A stretch of DNA of 48,595 nt from Streptomyces palmae (GTDB lineage: Bacteria; Actinomycetota; Actinomycetes; Streptomycetales; Streptomycetaceae), in NCBI RefSeq assembly GCF_004684805.1, contig NZ_SRID01000009.1, forward strand, positions 1 to 48,595. Direction: 5' to 3'. Below the pieces are notes generated by a model. That model was given only the letters and a program-made list of their open reading frames with translations. It was not told the origin of the DNA and ran no database searches. The position numbers were made by a program, and so were the translations under genes. Positions 41,073-48,595 of this stretch are shown one piece after another (position 1 is the stretch's first letter; each line of letters begins with the position of its first letter).

Positions 41073-41843
41073 GTGATCACCTCCAGCGCCCGCACCACGG
41101 TCTTCGACATAGACGGCACCCTCTGCTTCGACGGACGGACCATCGACAGCCGGATCCTCGCCGCGATCGAGGTCTGCGAACGCGCCGGCCACCAGGTGGT
41201 CTTCGCCTCCGCCCGGCCGGTCCGCGACATCCTGCCCGTCCTCGACGGGGCCTTTCCCGACGCCCCGCTGATCGGCGGCAACGGCAGCCTCGTCTCCCTC
41301 GACGGCCAGGTCCGAGCGAGGGCCGCCTTCGCGCCCGGCGAACTCGGCAGGCTGCTGGTGGAGGTCGAGCGGTTCCGGGCGGGCTACCTCGCCGACGGCC
41401 CCTGGGACTACGCGTACACCGGACCGGCCGACCATCCGATCCGCAGCCGCGTCGACCAGGGAAACCTGGCCCGCCGGGTGGAGCTCGCCGACCTTCCGGC
41501 GGTCGTGAAGTTCCTCGTCGTCGAGGCGACGGACCTGCCGGCCCTCGCCGAGGCCGGCCGCACGCTCGGGATGTCCGTCAACCACCACCTCGACGAGGGC
41601 ATCATCGACTTCGCCCCGGGCACCACGACGAAGTGGGAGGCGCTGACCTCGCTGGGGATCCAGGAGTACAACGCCTTCGGCAACGACATCAACGACCTCG
41701 ACCTGCTGCGCAACGCGCGGCACTCGGTGCGGGTCGGCGCCCATCCGGGCCTGGAGGGCATCGCCGGGGTGACCGTCGCCCCCGATCCGGAAGCCGTCGC
41801 CGCGGAGATCTCCCGGCTGGCCACAGCGGTGCCCGTGGTCTGA
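41073..41843 (+). CDS. HAD hydrolase, Cof-type
   Basis: 256-aa HAD phosphatase of the Cof/type IIB group. Seen: motif I TTVFDIDGTLCFDG near residues 8-20, the motif II serine in VVFASARPVRDIL, a large cap (about 65-185), the lysine of GTTTKWEALTSLGI near 190, and motif IV AFGNDINDLDLLRNA. These enzymes dephosphorylate sugar phosphates or cofactors; the substrate is unknown. The GTG at 41073 is the first codon after a TACGCT box at leaderless spacing. The reading frame extends far upstream through DUF6986, but that part is antiphase noise. It is convergent with the LacI gene; the 138-bp gap has no clear terminator. Confidence 0.88.
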   Translation: MITSSARTTVFDIDGTLCFDGRTIDSRILAAIEVCERAGHQVVFASARPVRDILPVLDGAFPDAPLIGGNGSLVSLDGQVRARAAFAPGELGRLLVEVERFRAGYLADGPWDYAYTGPADHPIRSRVDQGNLARRVELADLPAVVKFLVVEATDLPALAEAGRTLGMSVNHHLDEGIIDFAPGTTTKWEALTSLGIQEYNAFGNDINDLDLLRNARHSVRVGAHPGLEGIAGVTVAPDPEAVAAEISRLATAVPVV

Positions 41844-41981
41844 GGACCGCCCTTTCCCACGAGGAGACACCGCTGGTCGGCTGCGGCCGCGAGGTGCGGT
41901 CTCGCCGGTCGTGGCTCGGGCGAGGAACCGCCGGGGTGGCCTTCGGCCCCTCGCTCGGCTACCGGAAAGGCCTACGGCCGG

Positions 41982-43028
41982 TCAGCCCCGGTCGGCCGGG
42001 GGGATCTCGCCGGAGCCGCGGGCGATCAGCCGGGTCGGCAGCTCCACTCGGCGCGGCTCGCCCGCCGCGCCGTCCAGCCTGCGGAAGAGCATCTCGGCGG
42101 CGGTACGGCCGAGTCGGGCGGCGTCCTGGGCGACCACGGTGACGGCGGGGGAGAGCAGGTCGGCGAGCTCGAAGTCGTCGAAGCCGACCAGGGCCACCGG
42201 CAGGGTCCGGCCGGCCAGCACCCGTACCGCGGTCACCGTCACCCGGTTGTTCCCCGCGAACAGCGCGGTGATCGGGCCAGGCCCGTCCAGCATGGACCGG
42301 GCGGCGGCGCCCACCCTGTCCGGATCGGTCGGACCCAGGGAGATCCAGGAAGGGTCCACCGGGAGCCCGGCCTCGGCCATCGCGGTCCGATAGCCGCGCA
42401 ACCGCTCGGCGGCGGTGTGGATGCCGGGCCGGTCGCCGATGAAGCCGATCCGGCGGTGGCCGTGGGCTATCAGGTGCGCCACCGCGGCGCGGGAGCCGCC
42501 GAAGCAGTCGGAGAGCACCGCGTCGGCCTCGATCCGTGCCGCCGGCCGGTCCACGAAGACGGTGGCCACCCCGGCCGCGAGCTCCGGTTCCAGATAGCGG
42601 TGGTCCTCGCCGGCCGGGATGATCACCAGCCCGTCCACCCGGCGCGCGCACAGCGCCAGTACGAGCTCCTGCTCGCGCGCGGGGTCCTCGGCGCTGGAGC
42701 CGTTGATCAGCAGCGCCCCGTGGGCCCGGGCGACCTCCTCCACGGCGCGGCTGAGCGGCCCGTAGAACGGGTCGGCCAGATCCTCCAGCACCAGGCCGAT
42801 GCTGGCGGTACGGCCCTTGCGCAGGATCCGGGCGCTGTCGTTGCGCCGGAAGCCGAGCGCGGTGATCGCCTCCCGGACCCGCCGCTCGGTGTCCGGGGTG
42901 ACCCCCGGCTCGCCGTTGACCACCCGGGAGACCGTCTTCAGCCCGACGCCGGCGCGGGCCGCCACGTCCTTCATGGTGGGGCGGTTCCCGTAGCGGTGAG
43001 GGACGGGGCTGCCGGCGGCGTCGGCCAC
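41982..43028 (-). CDS. LacI-family transcriptional regulator
   Basis: 348-aa repressor. Seen: a LacI-type helix-turn-helix and hinge, TMKDVAARAGVGLKTVSRVV then NGEPGVTPDTERRVREAITA, and a periplasmic-binding-protein-like sugar domain (GLVLEDLADPFYGPL, GLVIIPAGED, RIGFIGDRPG, ALFAGNNRVTVTAVRVL, LVGFDDFELADLL). The effector is presumably a sugar. GTG at 43028 is preceded by AGGA; a longer frame to 43208 would overrun the operator. It is divergent from the ROK kinase, and the perfect palindrome at 43129-43140 between the two genes fits a LacI operator. The pair is a plausible sugar-responsive unit. Confidence 0.92.
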   Translation of the reverse strand: MADAAGSPVPHRYGNRPTMKDVAARAGVGLKTVSRVVNGEPGVTPDTERRVREAITALGFRRNDSARILRKGRTASIGLVLEDLADPFYGPLSRAVEEVARAHGALLINGSSAEDPAREQELVLALCARRVDGLVIIPAGEDHRYLEPELAAGVATVFVDRPAARIEADAVLSDCFGGSRAAVAHLIAHGHRRIGFIGDRPGIHTAAERLRGYRTAMAEAGLPVDPSWISLGPTDPDRVGAAARSMLDGPGPITALFAGNNRVTVTAVRVLAGRTLPVALVGFDDFELADLLSPAVTVVAQDAARLGRTAAEMLFRRLDGAAGEPRRVELPTRLIARGSGEIPPADRG

Positions 43029-43115
43029 GGTGCGCGGTTCCTGTCTGTCGCTGGTCGGATCTGTCGCTGGTTCGGAGGGGAGGCGCCTGGGATGTCCAGG
43101 GGAGGGAGGCTGATG

Positions 43116-43121
43116 AGCATA
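43116..43121 (-). promoter_or_regulatory. -10 box TATGCT of the LacI gene
   Basis: Minus-strand TATGCT; the operator palindrome lies 7 nt upstream of it, between expected -10 and -35 positions, so repressor binding would block the regulator's own promoter. Confidence 0.45.
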
Positions 43122-43128
43122 GCGCCTG

Positions 43129-43140
43129 GACAACGTTGTC
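43129..43140. promoter_or_regulatory. LacI-family operator GACAACGTTGTC
   Basis: Perfect 12-bp palindrome with the central CG typical of LacI-family sites, between the divergent LacI and ROK genes (starts 43028 and 43202). Confidence 0.75.
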
Positions 43141-43201
43141 AGAGCACGGGAGACTGTGCGGGCACCTCCCGTACACCCGCCTGTCTGGAGAGCCGACTCC
43201 C

Positions 43202-44155
43202 ATGCCACCTGACCTCATCGCCGCCCTGGACATCGGCGGAACCAAGATCGCGGGCGCCCTGGTGGACGGCGGCGGGAAGCTGGTCGCCCGGGCCCGCCGG
43301 GCCACCCCGGCCCAGGAGGACGGGCCCACCGTGCTGCGCGCGGTCACCGCGGTGCTCCGGGAGCTGGCCGCCGGTGAGCACTGGAGCCGTGCCGCCGCGG
43401 TGGGCATCGGCAGCGCGGGCCCGGTGGACGCCTCCACCGGCACCGTCAGCCCGGTCAACATCCCTGGCTGGCGCGGCTTCCCCCTGGTCGAGGGGGTGCG
43501 CGAGACCACCGGCGCGCTGCCGGTGACCTTGGTCGGAGACGGGGTGGCGATGGCCGCCGCCGAACACTGGCAGGGCGCCGCCCGCGGTCGCACCAACGCC
43601 CTGTGCATGGTGGTCTCCACCGGCGTGGGCGGCGGGCTGGTACTCGACGGCAGACTCCACCCCGGCCCCACCGGCAACGCCGGCCACATCGGCCACATCA
43701 GCGTGGACCTGGACGGCGATCCCTGCCCCTGCGGGGGGCGTGGCTGTGTGGAGCGCATCGCCAGCGGCCCGCACATCGCCCGCCGCGCGCTTGCGGCGGG
43801 CTGGCGCCCGGGGCCGGACGGGGACGCCTCCGCCGCGGCCGTGGCCGCCTCCGCCCGGGCCGGGGACCCGGTGGCCGCGGCTTCCTTCGCCCGCGCGGCG
43901 CAGGCCTTGGCGGCGGGGATCGCCGCCACCGCGAACCTGGTGGAGATCGAGGTCGCGGTCGTCGGCGGCGGTGTGGCAGGCGCCGGCGAGGTGCTGTTCG
44001 GGCCGTTGCGACGGGCCCTGGCCGACTACGCGACGCTCTCCTTCGTCCGGGACCTGACCGTGCTGCCCGCCACGATGGGCGGTGACGCCGGGTTGATCGG
44101 AGCCGCCGCGGCAGCCGCCCAACAGGCCCGCCTGCCCGGCTTCGCCACCGGCTGA
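43202..44155 (+). CDS. ROK-family sugar kinase
   Basis: 317-aa ROK kinase (glucokinase or N-acylhexosamine-kinase type). Seen: the ATP motif ALDIGGTKIAGALVDGGG (residues 8-25), the sugar-binding GSAGPVDASTGTVSPVNIPG, the catalytic Asp in LVGDGVAMAAAEHW, the GVGGGLVLDGRLHPGPTGNA loop, the ROK signature GHIGHISVDLDG with its zinc ligands CPCGGRGC, and a C-terminal IEVAVVGGGVAGAGEVL. No N-terminal helix-turn-helix, so it is an enzyme rather than a ROK repressor. ATG at 43202 with GGAGAG 11 nt upstream. An ACGGGAG/CTCCCGT hairpin (43146-43172) lies in the 5' region. It is divergent from a LacI regulator with a palindromic operator, which probably controls it. Confidence 0.92.
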   Translation: MPPDLIAALDIGGTKIAGALVDGGGKLVARARRATPAQEDGPTVLRAVTAVLRELAAGEHWSRAAAVGIGSAGPVDASTGTVSPVNIPGWRGFPLVEGVRETTGALPVTLVGDGVAMAAAEHWQGAARGRTNALCMVVSTGVGGGLVLDGRLHPGPTGNAGHIGHISVDLDGDPCPCGGRGCVERIASGPHIARRALAAGWRPGPDGDASAAAVAASARAGDPVAAASFARAAQALAAGIAATANLVEIEVAVVGGGVAGAGEVLFGPLRRALADYATLSFVRDLTVLPATMGGDAGLIGAAAAAAQQARLPGFATG

Positions 44156-44488
44156 CACCACCGGGGTCCACCCGCCCCACGGAACCAGTCGGACCAGCCC
44201 GGGACCTCTTCCGGCTTCGGGGTGGCGGACCCTCCGGGGCGTCGAATCGGCCGCAGGCGCACCGATCGGGGGGCGGTGGTGCGGCTGGGGGAGCGGGGTG
44301 TTGCGGCGTTGGACGGTGCGGCCGGTGGAGTGAGGCGTTCCGCCGCGGGCGATGGTAGTTCCCGCGGGGGTGGCGGCACCTCTGGTACGGGCCGCCGGTT
44401 GGGGAGATCCGTTCGCTCCCGGGGCGCCGGGCGTTTCCGTGGCAGGGTGGTGCGGGCAGCTCTCTGGGGGCGATGGAGGAGGGGGAAC
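44156..44488. other. Gene-free stretch
   Basis: 333 bp between the ROK kinase stop and the TmrB-NUDIX start. GC-rich with G-runs; I see no gene, clear hairpin or promoter box. The reading frame of the downstream gene stays open here but lacks a ribosome site and protein-like composition. Confidence 0.5.
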
Positions 44489-45523
44489 GTGATCGTCTGG
44501 CTGAACGGTGCGTTCGGTGCGGGCAAGACCACAGCGGCCCGGGCTCTGGTGGACCTGCTCCCCGGCAGCACGCTGTACGACCCGGAGCTGGTCGGCGACG
44601 GACTGCGCAGGATGCTGCCGGCCGAGCGGCTGGCCGGGGTCTCCGACTACCAGGACCTGCCTGCCTGGCGGCGGTTGGTGGTGGAGACCGGCGCGGCACT
44701 GCACGCCGAGACGGGCGGCCCGCTGGTGGCGCCCATGACACTGCTCAGGCAGGAGTACCGGGACGAGATCTTCGGCGGCCTCGCGGCGCGCCGGATCCCG
44801 GTGCGGCATGTGCTGCTGCGCCCCGACGAAACGATCCTTCGTCAGCGCATCGACCAGCGGGTGGAGGTACCCGGCGATCCGGAGGCCAGCGAGTCCGTGC
44901 GCGCCTGGTGCCGGGAGCACCTGGCGCCCTACCGCGCGGCGCTGCCCTGGATCAGTGCCGAGGCCCACGTGGTGGACACCACCGGCCTCACCCCGCGGCA
45001 GACCGCGGAGCGGGTCGCCGCCGGGGTCCGGGGCGGGGCGGGGGCCTGCGAGATCGTGCAGACCCCGGAGCCCACGGCCCCCACGCTGGCGGCCGGGGTG
45101 CTGCTCTTCGACGAGCGGGACCGGGTGCTCCTGGTGGACCCGACCTACAAACCCGGATGGGAGTTCCCCGGCGGAGTCGTCGAGCCGGGGGAGTCACCGA
45201 GCCGGGCCGGGATCCGCGAGGTGGCGGAGGAGCTGGGGATACGGCTGGGCGGCCCGCTGCGGCTGCTGGTGGTCGACTGGGAACCACCCCGCCCACCCGG
45301 CCACGGCGGCCAGCGCCTGCTGTACGACGGGGGCCGGCTCGGCGAGGCCGCCGCCCGCGGGCTGCTGCTGCCCCGCGAGGAGTTGCGCGGCTGGCGCTTC
45401 GTCACCGAGGCCGAGGCCGCGTCCCTGCTGCCGCCGGTCCGGCTCCGCCGCCTGGGGTGGGCGCTGCGCGCCCGCGAGCAGGGACGCACCATCAACCTGG
45501 AGTCGGGCGTACCGGTCGGCTGA
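44489..45523 (+). CDS. TmrB-like P-loop protein fused to a NUDIX hydrolase
   Basis: 344-aa two-domain protein. Residues 1-180 start MIVWLNGAFGAGKTTAARAL with a P-loop at 7-15 and continue with YDPELVGDGLRRMLP, DYQDLPAWRRLV and LVAPMTLLRQEYRDEIFGGL; this resembles TmrB, the ATP-binding tunicamycin-resistance protein of Bacillus, which also begins WLNGAFGSGKT (recalled). Residues about 195-330 are a NUDIX domain with the full box: G229, E235, R243-E244, E247-E248, G250 in GGVVEPGESPSRAGIREVAE and ELGI. The NUDIX part should hydrolyse a nucleoside-diphosphate-linked compound. GTG at 44489 has GGAGGAGGGG upstream. The joining linker is about 15 residues. Whether it confers tunicamycin tolerance is an open inference. 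Confidence 0.85.
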   Translation: MIVWLNGAFGAGKTTAARALVDLLPGSTLYDPELVGDGLRRMLPAERLAGVSDYQDLPAWRRLVVETGAALHAETGGPLVAPMTLLRQEYRDEIFGGLAARRIPVRHVLLRPDETILRQRIDQRVEVPGDPEASESVRAWCREHLAPYRAALPWISAEAHVVDTTGLTPRQTAERVAAGVRGGAGACEIVQTPEPTAPTLAAGVLLFDERDRVLLVDPTYKPGWEFPGGVVEPGESPSRAGIREVAEELGIRLGGPLRLLVVDWEPPRPPGHGGQRLLYDGGRLGEAAARGLLLPREELRGWRFVTEAEAASLLPPVRLRRLGWALRAREQGRTINLESGVPVG

Positions 45524-45649
45524 ACGGAGTGGGGAGGCGGCCCGCACCGCCGGTGCGGTTCGGCCCTGCCGGCACCGGCCGTACGGGGTGCGCTGGGGCG
45601 TGGGTGCGGCAGCCCTCCCGCACGTGCCCGCGAAGGTGAGACCGGTATG

Positions 45650-45696
45650 CCGAAGCCCGCGGGTGCCGCCGGTGTGGCGGCACCCCCGGGCTTCGG
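45650..45696. terminator. Very strong bidirectional hairpin
   Basis: Two 21-nt arms (45650-45670 and 45676-45696) that pair at 20 of 21 positions around a 5-nt loop, between the convergent TmrB-NUDIX and M20 genes. Left arm begins CCGAAGCCCG, right arm ends GGGCTTCGG. Confidence 0.9.
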
Positions 45697-45702
45697 GTGG
45701 TG

Positions 45703-47061
45703 TCAGCCGCGCTCGGCGGTCGCCGCGTACCTGCGCAGGAACAGCGCCTCGGTCAGCGAGAGCCGCTCCAACTCCTCAGGGGAGACACTCTCGTTGACGG
45801 CGTGGATCTGCGCCTCCGGCTCGCTCAGCCCGATCAGCAGGATCTCCGCCTGCGGATAGAGCACGGCCAGCGTGTTGCACAGCGGGATCGAGCCGCCCTG
45901 GCCGGCGATGGCCATGTCCACCCCGTCGTAGGCCTCACGCATCGCCTCGCTCATCGCGGCATACGCCGGGCTGCTGGTGTCGGCCTGGAACGGCTGGCCC
46001 TGACCGACCTGCTCGACCTTCACCCGAGCGCCCCAGGGGGCCGCGTTCTCCAGGTGGGCGGTGAGCAGCTTGGTGGCCTCGGCGGCGTCCACCCCCGGCG
46101 GCACCCGCAGGCTCACCTGCGCCCGCGCGCTGGCCTGGACGGAGGGGGTGGCGCCGACCACCGAGGGGCAGTCGATGCCGATCACGGTCACCGCGGGCCG
46201 GGCCCAGAGCCGGTCCGCGACCGTGCCCGAGCCGATCAGCTCCACCCCGTCGAGCACCTTGGCGTCGGTGCGGAACTGCTCCTCCGGGTACTGGAGTCCC
46301 TCCCAGCTCGCCTCCCCGGACAGGCCCGCCACGGTGGTGGAACCGTCCGCGTCGCGCAGCGAGTCCAGGATGCGGATCAGTGCGGCCAGCGCGTCCGGCG
46401 CGGCGCCGCCGAACTGCCCGGAGTGGAGGTTGCCGGCCAGGGTGTCCACCTGGACCCGCAGCATGGTCATCCCGCGCAGGGTGGCGGTGACGGTGGGCAG
46501 CCCCACCCGGAAGTTCCCGCAGTCCCCGATGACGATGGTGTCCGCGGTGAGCAGCTCCGGGTGCGCCTCGGCGTACCGCTCCAGGCCACCGGTGCCCTGC
46601 TCCTCCGAACCCTCCACGATCACCTTGACGTTGACCGGGACGCCGCCGTGCTGCTTGAGCGCGCGCAACGCGGTCAGGTGCATGATCAGACCGCCCTTGC
46701 AGTCCGCCGCGCCGCGCGCGTACCAGCGGCCGTCGCGCTCGGTCAGCTCGAAGGGCGGGGAGAGCCAGGCCGCCTCGTCCAGCGGCGGCTGCACGTCGTA
46801 GTGCGCGTACAGCAGCACTGTCGGGGCGTCCGCCGGGCCGGGCAGGAAGCCGTACACGGACTGCGAGCCATCGGGGGTGTCCAGCAGGGCCACATCCTGG
46901 AATCCCTCGGCCCGCAGCGCGTCCGCGGTCCAGCGGGCGGCCGCCTCGCACTCACTGCGAGGGAACTGCGCCTCGTCCGCGACCGAGCGGAAGGCCACGA
47001 ACTCGGCCAACTCGGTGCGGGCACGGGGGAGGAGTGCGGCGACTGACTCGGCGAGATCCAT
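45703..47061 (-). CDS. M20-family dipeptidase
   Basis: 452-aa zinc di-/aminopeptidase of the M20 family. Seen: the first zinc His and catalytic Asp in LLYAHYDVQPPLDEA, the bridging Asp in RGAADCKGGLIMHL, the catalytic base and ligand Glu pair in VIVEGSEEQGTGGL, an Asp ligand in VIGDCGNF, the dimerisation (lid) domain about 190-330, and the last His ligand near LSEPEAQIHAVNES. Cytoplasmic, hydrolysing dipeptides or related amides. ATG at 47061 has AGGAGCG 7 nt upstream; the much longer open frame upstream is antisense to the flavoprotein gene and rejected. It is divergent from the geranylgeranyl-reductase-type gene across 156 bp. Confidence 0.94.
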   Translation of the reverse strand: MDLAESVAALLPRARTELAEFVAFRSVADEAQFPRSECEAAARWTADALRAEGFQDVALLDTPDGSQSVYGFLPGPADAPTVLLYAHYDVQPPLDEAAWLSPPFELTERDGRWYARGAADCKGGLIMHLTALRALKQHGGVPVNVKVIVEGSEEQGTGGLERYAEAHPELLTADTIVIGDCGNFRVGLPTVTATLRGMTMLRVQVDTLAGNLHSGQFGGAAPDALAALIRILDSLRDADGSTTVAGLSGEASWEGLQYPEEQFRTDAKVLDGVELIGSGTVADRLWARPAVTVIGIDCPSVVGATPSVQASARAQVSLRVPPGVDAAEATKLLTAHLENAAPWGARVKVEQVGQGQPFQADTSSPAYAAMSEAMREAYDGVDMAIAGQGGSIPLCNTLAVLYPQAEILLIGLSEPEAQIHAVNESVSPEELERLSLTEALFLRRYAATAERG

Positions 47062-47217
47062 GGGAACGCTCCTGGGGTGCGCGGCGTTGGGCACGTATGT
47101 ACGAGCTTGGGTGTGTCGTCGATCATCCCACAGCGGGCCGCGGGAGCACCGCGCCGTAGGATGCCGCACGAGCGGTTCAGGCAGTTCAGGTCGGTCGAGT
47201 GGGAGCGGAAGGCACAC

Positions 47218-48447
47218 GTGAGCAGCGACAGCGCAGCCGGGATGGAGAACTCTTCGGCGGAGCGTGAGGACCAGTCGGTGTGGGACGTCGTGGTGGTGGG
47301 CGCGGGCCCCGCGGGTGCCTCCGCCGCCTACGCCGCCGCCTGCGCCGGGCGCCGGGTGCTGCTGCTGGAGAAGGCCGAGCTGCCGCGGTACAAGACCTGC
47401 GGCGGCGGCATCATCGGCCCCTCCCGAGAGGCGCTGCCGCCCGGCTTCGAACTGCCGCTGCGGGAGCGGGTGCACGCCGTCACCTTCTCGCTGAACGGCA
47501 AGCTGACCCGCACCCGCCGCTCCAAGCAGCCGCTGTTCGGGCTGATCAACCGGCCGGAGTTCGACGCCGGGCTGGTGGAGGCCGCCAGGGAGGCCGGGGC
47601 CGAGGTGCGCACCGGGGCCGCGGTCAGCCGGGTGGAGCAGCACGGCCCACTGGTGCCGGACCGCCGCACGGTGGCGGTGGTGCTGTCCGGAGGGGAGACG
47701 GTGCTGGCCCGCGCGGTCGTGGGCGCCGACGGCAGCGCGAGCCGGATAGGCGCCCATGTCGGGGTCAAGCTGGACCATGTCGACCTGGGCCTGGAGGCCG
47801 AGATCCCGGTGCCGCCGACCGTGGCGGAGGACTGGGCCGGTCGGGTGCTCATCGACTGGGGACCGATTCCCGGCAGTTACGGCTGGGTCTTCCCCAAGGG
47901 CGACACGCTGACCGTCGGTGTCATCTCGGCACGCGGCGAGGGCGCGGGCACCAAGCGCTATCTGGAGGACTTCATCGCCCGGCTGGGTCTGGCCGGCTTC
48001 GAACCCAGCATCTCCTCCGGACACCTGACCCGCTGCCGCTCGGACGACTCGCCGCTGTCCCGCGGCCGGGTGCTGGTGTGCGGGGACGCGGCGGGGCTGC
48101 TGGAACCGTGGACCAGGGAGGGCATCTCCTTCGCGCTGCGCTCCGGCCGGCTCGCGGGGGAGTGGGCGGTGCGGATCGCCGAGGCGCACGACGGGGTGGA
48201 CGCCCGCCGGCAGGCGCTGAACTACGCCTTCGCCATCAAGGCGGGGCTCGGTGTGGAGATGGGCGTGGGGCGCCGGCTGTACGGGGCGTTCGCCCGGCGG
48301 CCGGGGATGTTCCATGCGGCACTCACCGGCTTCCGCCCGGCCTGGCGCGCCTTCGCCAAGATCACTCGGGGGTCCACCAACCTCGCCGAGATCGTCCGCA
48401 CCCACCCGATGGCCCGCCGCCTGGTGAGCGGAATGGACCGCGGCTAG
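47218..48447 (+). CDS. Geranylgeranyl-reductase-family FAD-dependent oxidoreductase
   Basis: 409-aa flavoprotein. Seen: the dinucleotide-binding VWDVVVVGAGPAGASAAYAA (GxGxxG at 28-33), the family motif EKAELPRYKTCGGGI with the conserved Cys, the second FAD contact AVVGADGSASRIGAHVGV and the GD motif VLVCGDAAGLLEPWTREGI, followed by FALRSGRLAGEWAV. The family reduces isoprenoid double bonds (menaquinone side chain, archaeal lipids) or hydroxylates related substrates; in actinobacteria a role on menaquinone is plausible but not shown here. No signal peptide. GTG at 47218 has GGAAGG upstream; an internal ATG at 47242 is an alternative. TAGGAT at 47157-47162 is a candidate -10. Confidence 0.92.
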   Translation: MSSDSAAGMENSSAEREDQSVWDVVVVGAGPAGASAAYAAACAGRRVLLLEKAELPRYKTCGGGIIGPSREALPPGFELPLRERVHAVTFSLNGKLTRTRRSKQPLFGLINRPEFDAGLVEAAREAGAEVRTGAAVSRVEQHGPLVPDRRTVAVVLSGGETVLARAVVGADGSASRIGAHVGVKLDHVDLGLEAEIPVPPTVAEDWAGRVLIDWGPIPGSYGWVFPKGDTLTVGVISARGEGAGTKRYLEDFIARLGLAGFEPSISSGHLTRCRSDDSPLSRGRVLVCGDAAGLLEPWTREGISFALRSGRLAGEWAVRIAEAHDGVDARRQALNYAFAIKAGLGVEMGVGRRLYGAFARRPGMFHAALTGFRPAWRAFAKITRGSTNLAEIVRTHPMARRLVSGMDRG

Positions 48448-48527
48448 TACTGCAAGGGTGCTCGACATGATGAGGCTTCAGCTCTCGGGCTGTGGCCTCG
48501 TCTCTTGTAGTGACTGGTCCGGGCTTG

Positions 48528-48595
48528 CGGAAGGAGCCTCCCGGCGGCGTCGACATCGAACCCGACGATCACGGCCTCGGACGCTCGCGCGGCGG
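48528..48595 (+). pseudogene. IS5-family transposase fragment, runs off the window
   Basis: The frame beginning at 48528 reads RKEPPGGVDIEPDDHGLG followed by RSRG at the window edge. This matches the start of the catalytic part of IS5-family DDE transposases of streptomycetes, which continue G-L-T-T-K-(I/V)-H-L (recalled pattern, not visible here). Upstream in the same frame a stop occurs at 48471 and there is no start or normal N-terminal segment, so the 5' part of the gene is missing. Whether the rest is intact lies beyond the window. The stretch 48448-48527 is less GC-biased than its surroundings and may be further mobile-element debris. Confidence 0.6.

Noticed and set aside
44222..44488. 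N-terminal extension of the TmrB-NUDIX gene
   Set aside because: Open frame but Arg/Gly-rich and without ribosome site; the GTG at 44489 has a strong Shine-Dalgarno and starts exactly at the TmrB-like domain.
47077..47217. Upstream extension of the geranylgeranyl-reductase-type gene
   Set aside because: No ribosome site at 47077; contains the candidate -10 TAGGAT, and the GTG at 47218 is well placed.

Overview
The window looks like a Streptomyces chromosome. It is very GC-rich, third codon positions are almost always G or C, GTG and TTG starts are frequent, promoters have TANNNT -10 boxes, and gene families typical of the genus are present (DUF6421, DUF5134, DUF2510, MmyB-type regulators, K15-type D,D-peptidase, threonine-aldolase operon). 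I call about 40 protein genes, a 28-codon leader peptide, one transposase fragment and a set of operators, promoters, hairpins and repeats. I found no rRNA, tRNA or CRISPR array. All assignments were made by reading the sequence; no database was searched.

Left edge (1-5.4 kb): the last two genes of a Wadjet-type (DUF2397/DUF2398/TIGR02680/DUF2399) anti-plasmid SMC system, jetC and jetD. The jetA/jetB partners would lie outside the window.

5.5-16.2 kb: housekeeping and envelope genes. These are a secreted K15-like D,D-transpeptidase, a HAD phosphatase with an Lrp regulator, a FUSC membrane protein, a CbiX-like protein lacking the N-terminal chelatase histidine, a BadF/NAGK-type kinase, a DUF2510-LURP/scramblase-like protein, uracil-DNA glycosylase, and a divergent pair of exported proteins (DUF305 lipoprotein and LVIVD-repeat protein).

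16.2-23.3 kb: a TetR regulator with a palindromic operator, a second-type dnaK-grpE pair without dnaJ or hspR, a zinc alcohol dehydrogenase, an orphan cysteine-rich small ORF, an SDR and an MmyB-type regulator. 23.3-31.6 kb: an IS21-like terminal-repeat relic, pirin overlapping a PAP2 phosphatase, an M56 peptidase with DUF5134, an NTF2-like protein divergent from a TetR regulator with two operator copies, a small winged-helix-like protein, a VOC protein, a GNAT acetyltransferase and a GDPD. Two tandem-repeat tracts lie here.

31.6-35.9 kb: a tightly packed three-gene operon (DUF6421, SDR, threonine-aldolase-like PLP enzyme) behind a clear promoter and an AT-rich inverted repeat. This is the best candidate for an undescribed pathway. 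36-39.5 kb: a redox cluster of thioredoxin, a flavin reductase preceded by a cysteine-containing leader peptide, and etfB-etfA. 39.6-48.4 kb: DUF6986 aldolase-like protein, Cof-type HAD, LacI regulator divergent from a ROK kinase around a perfect palindrome, a TmrB-NUDIX fusion, an M20 dipeptidase and a geranylgeranyl-reductase-type flavoprotein. The right edge enters an IS5-family transposase fragment.

Eight genes have a TANNNT box 6-8 nt before the start codon and weak or no Shine-Dalgarno, suggesting leaderless mRNAs.
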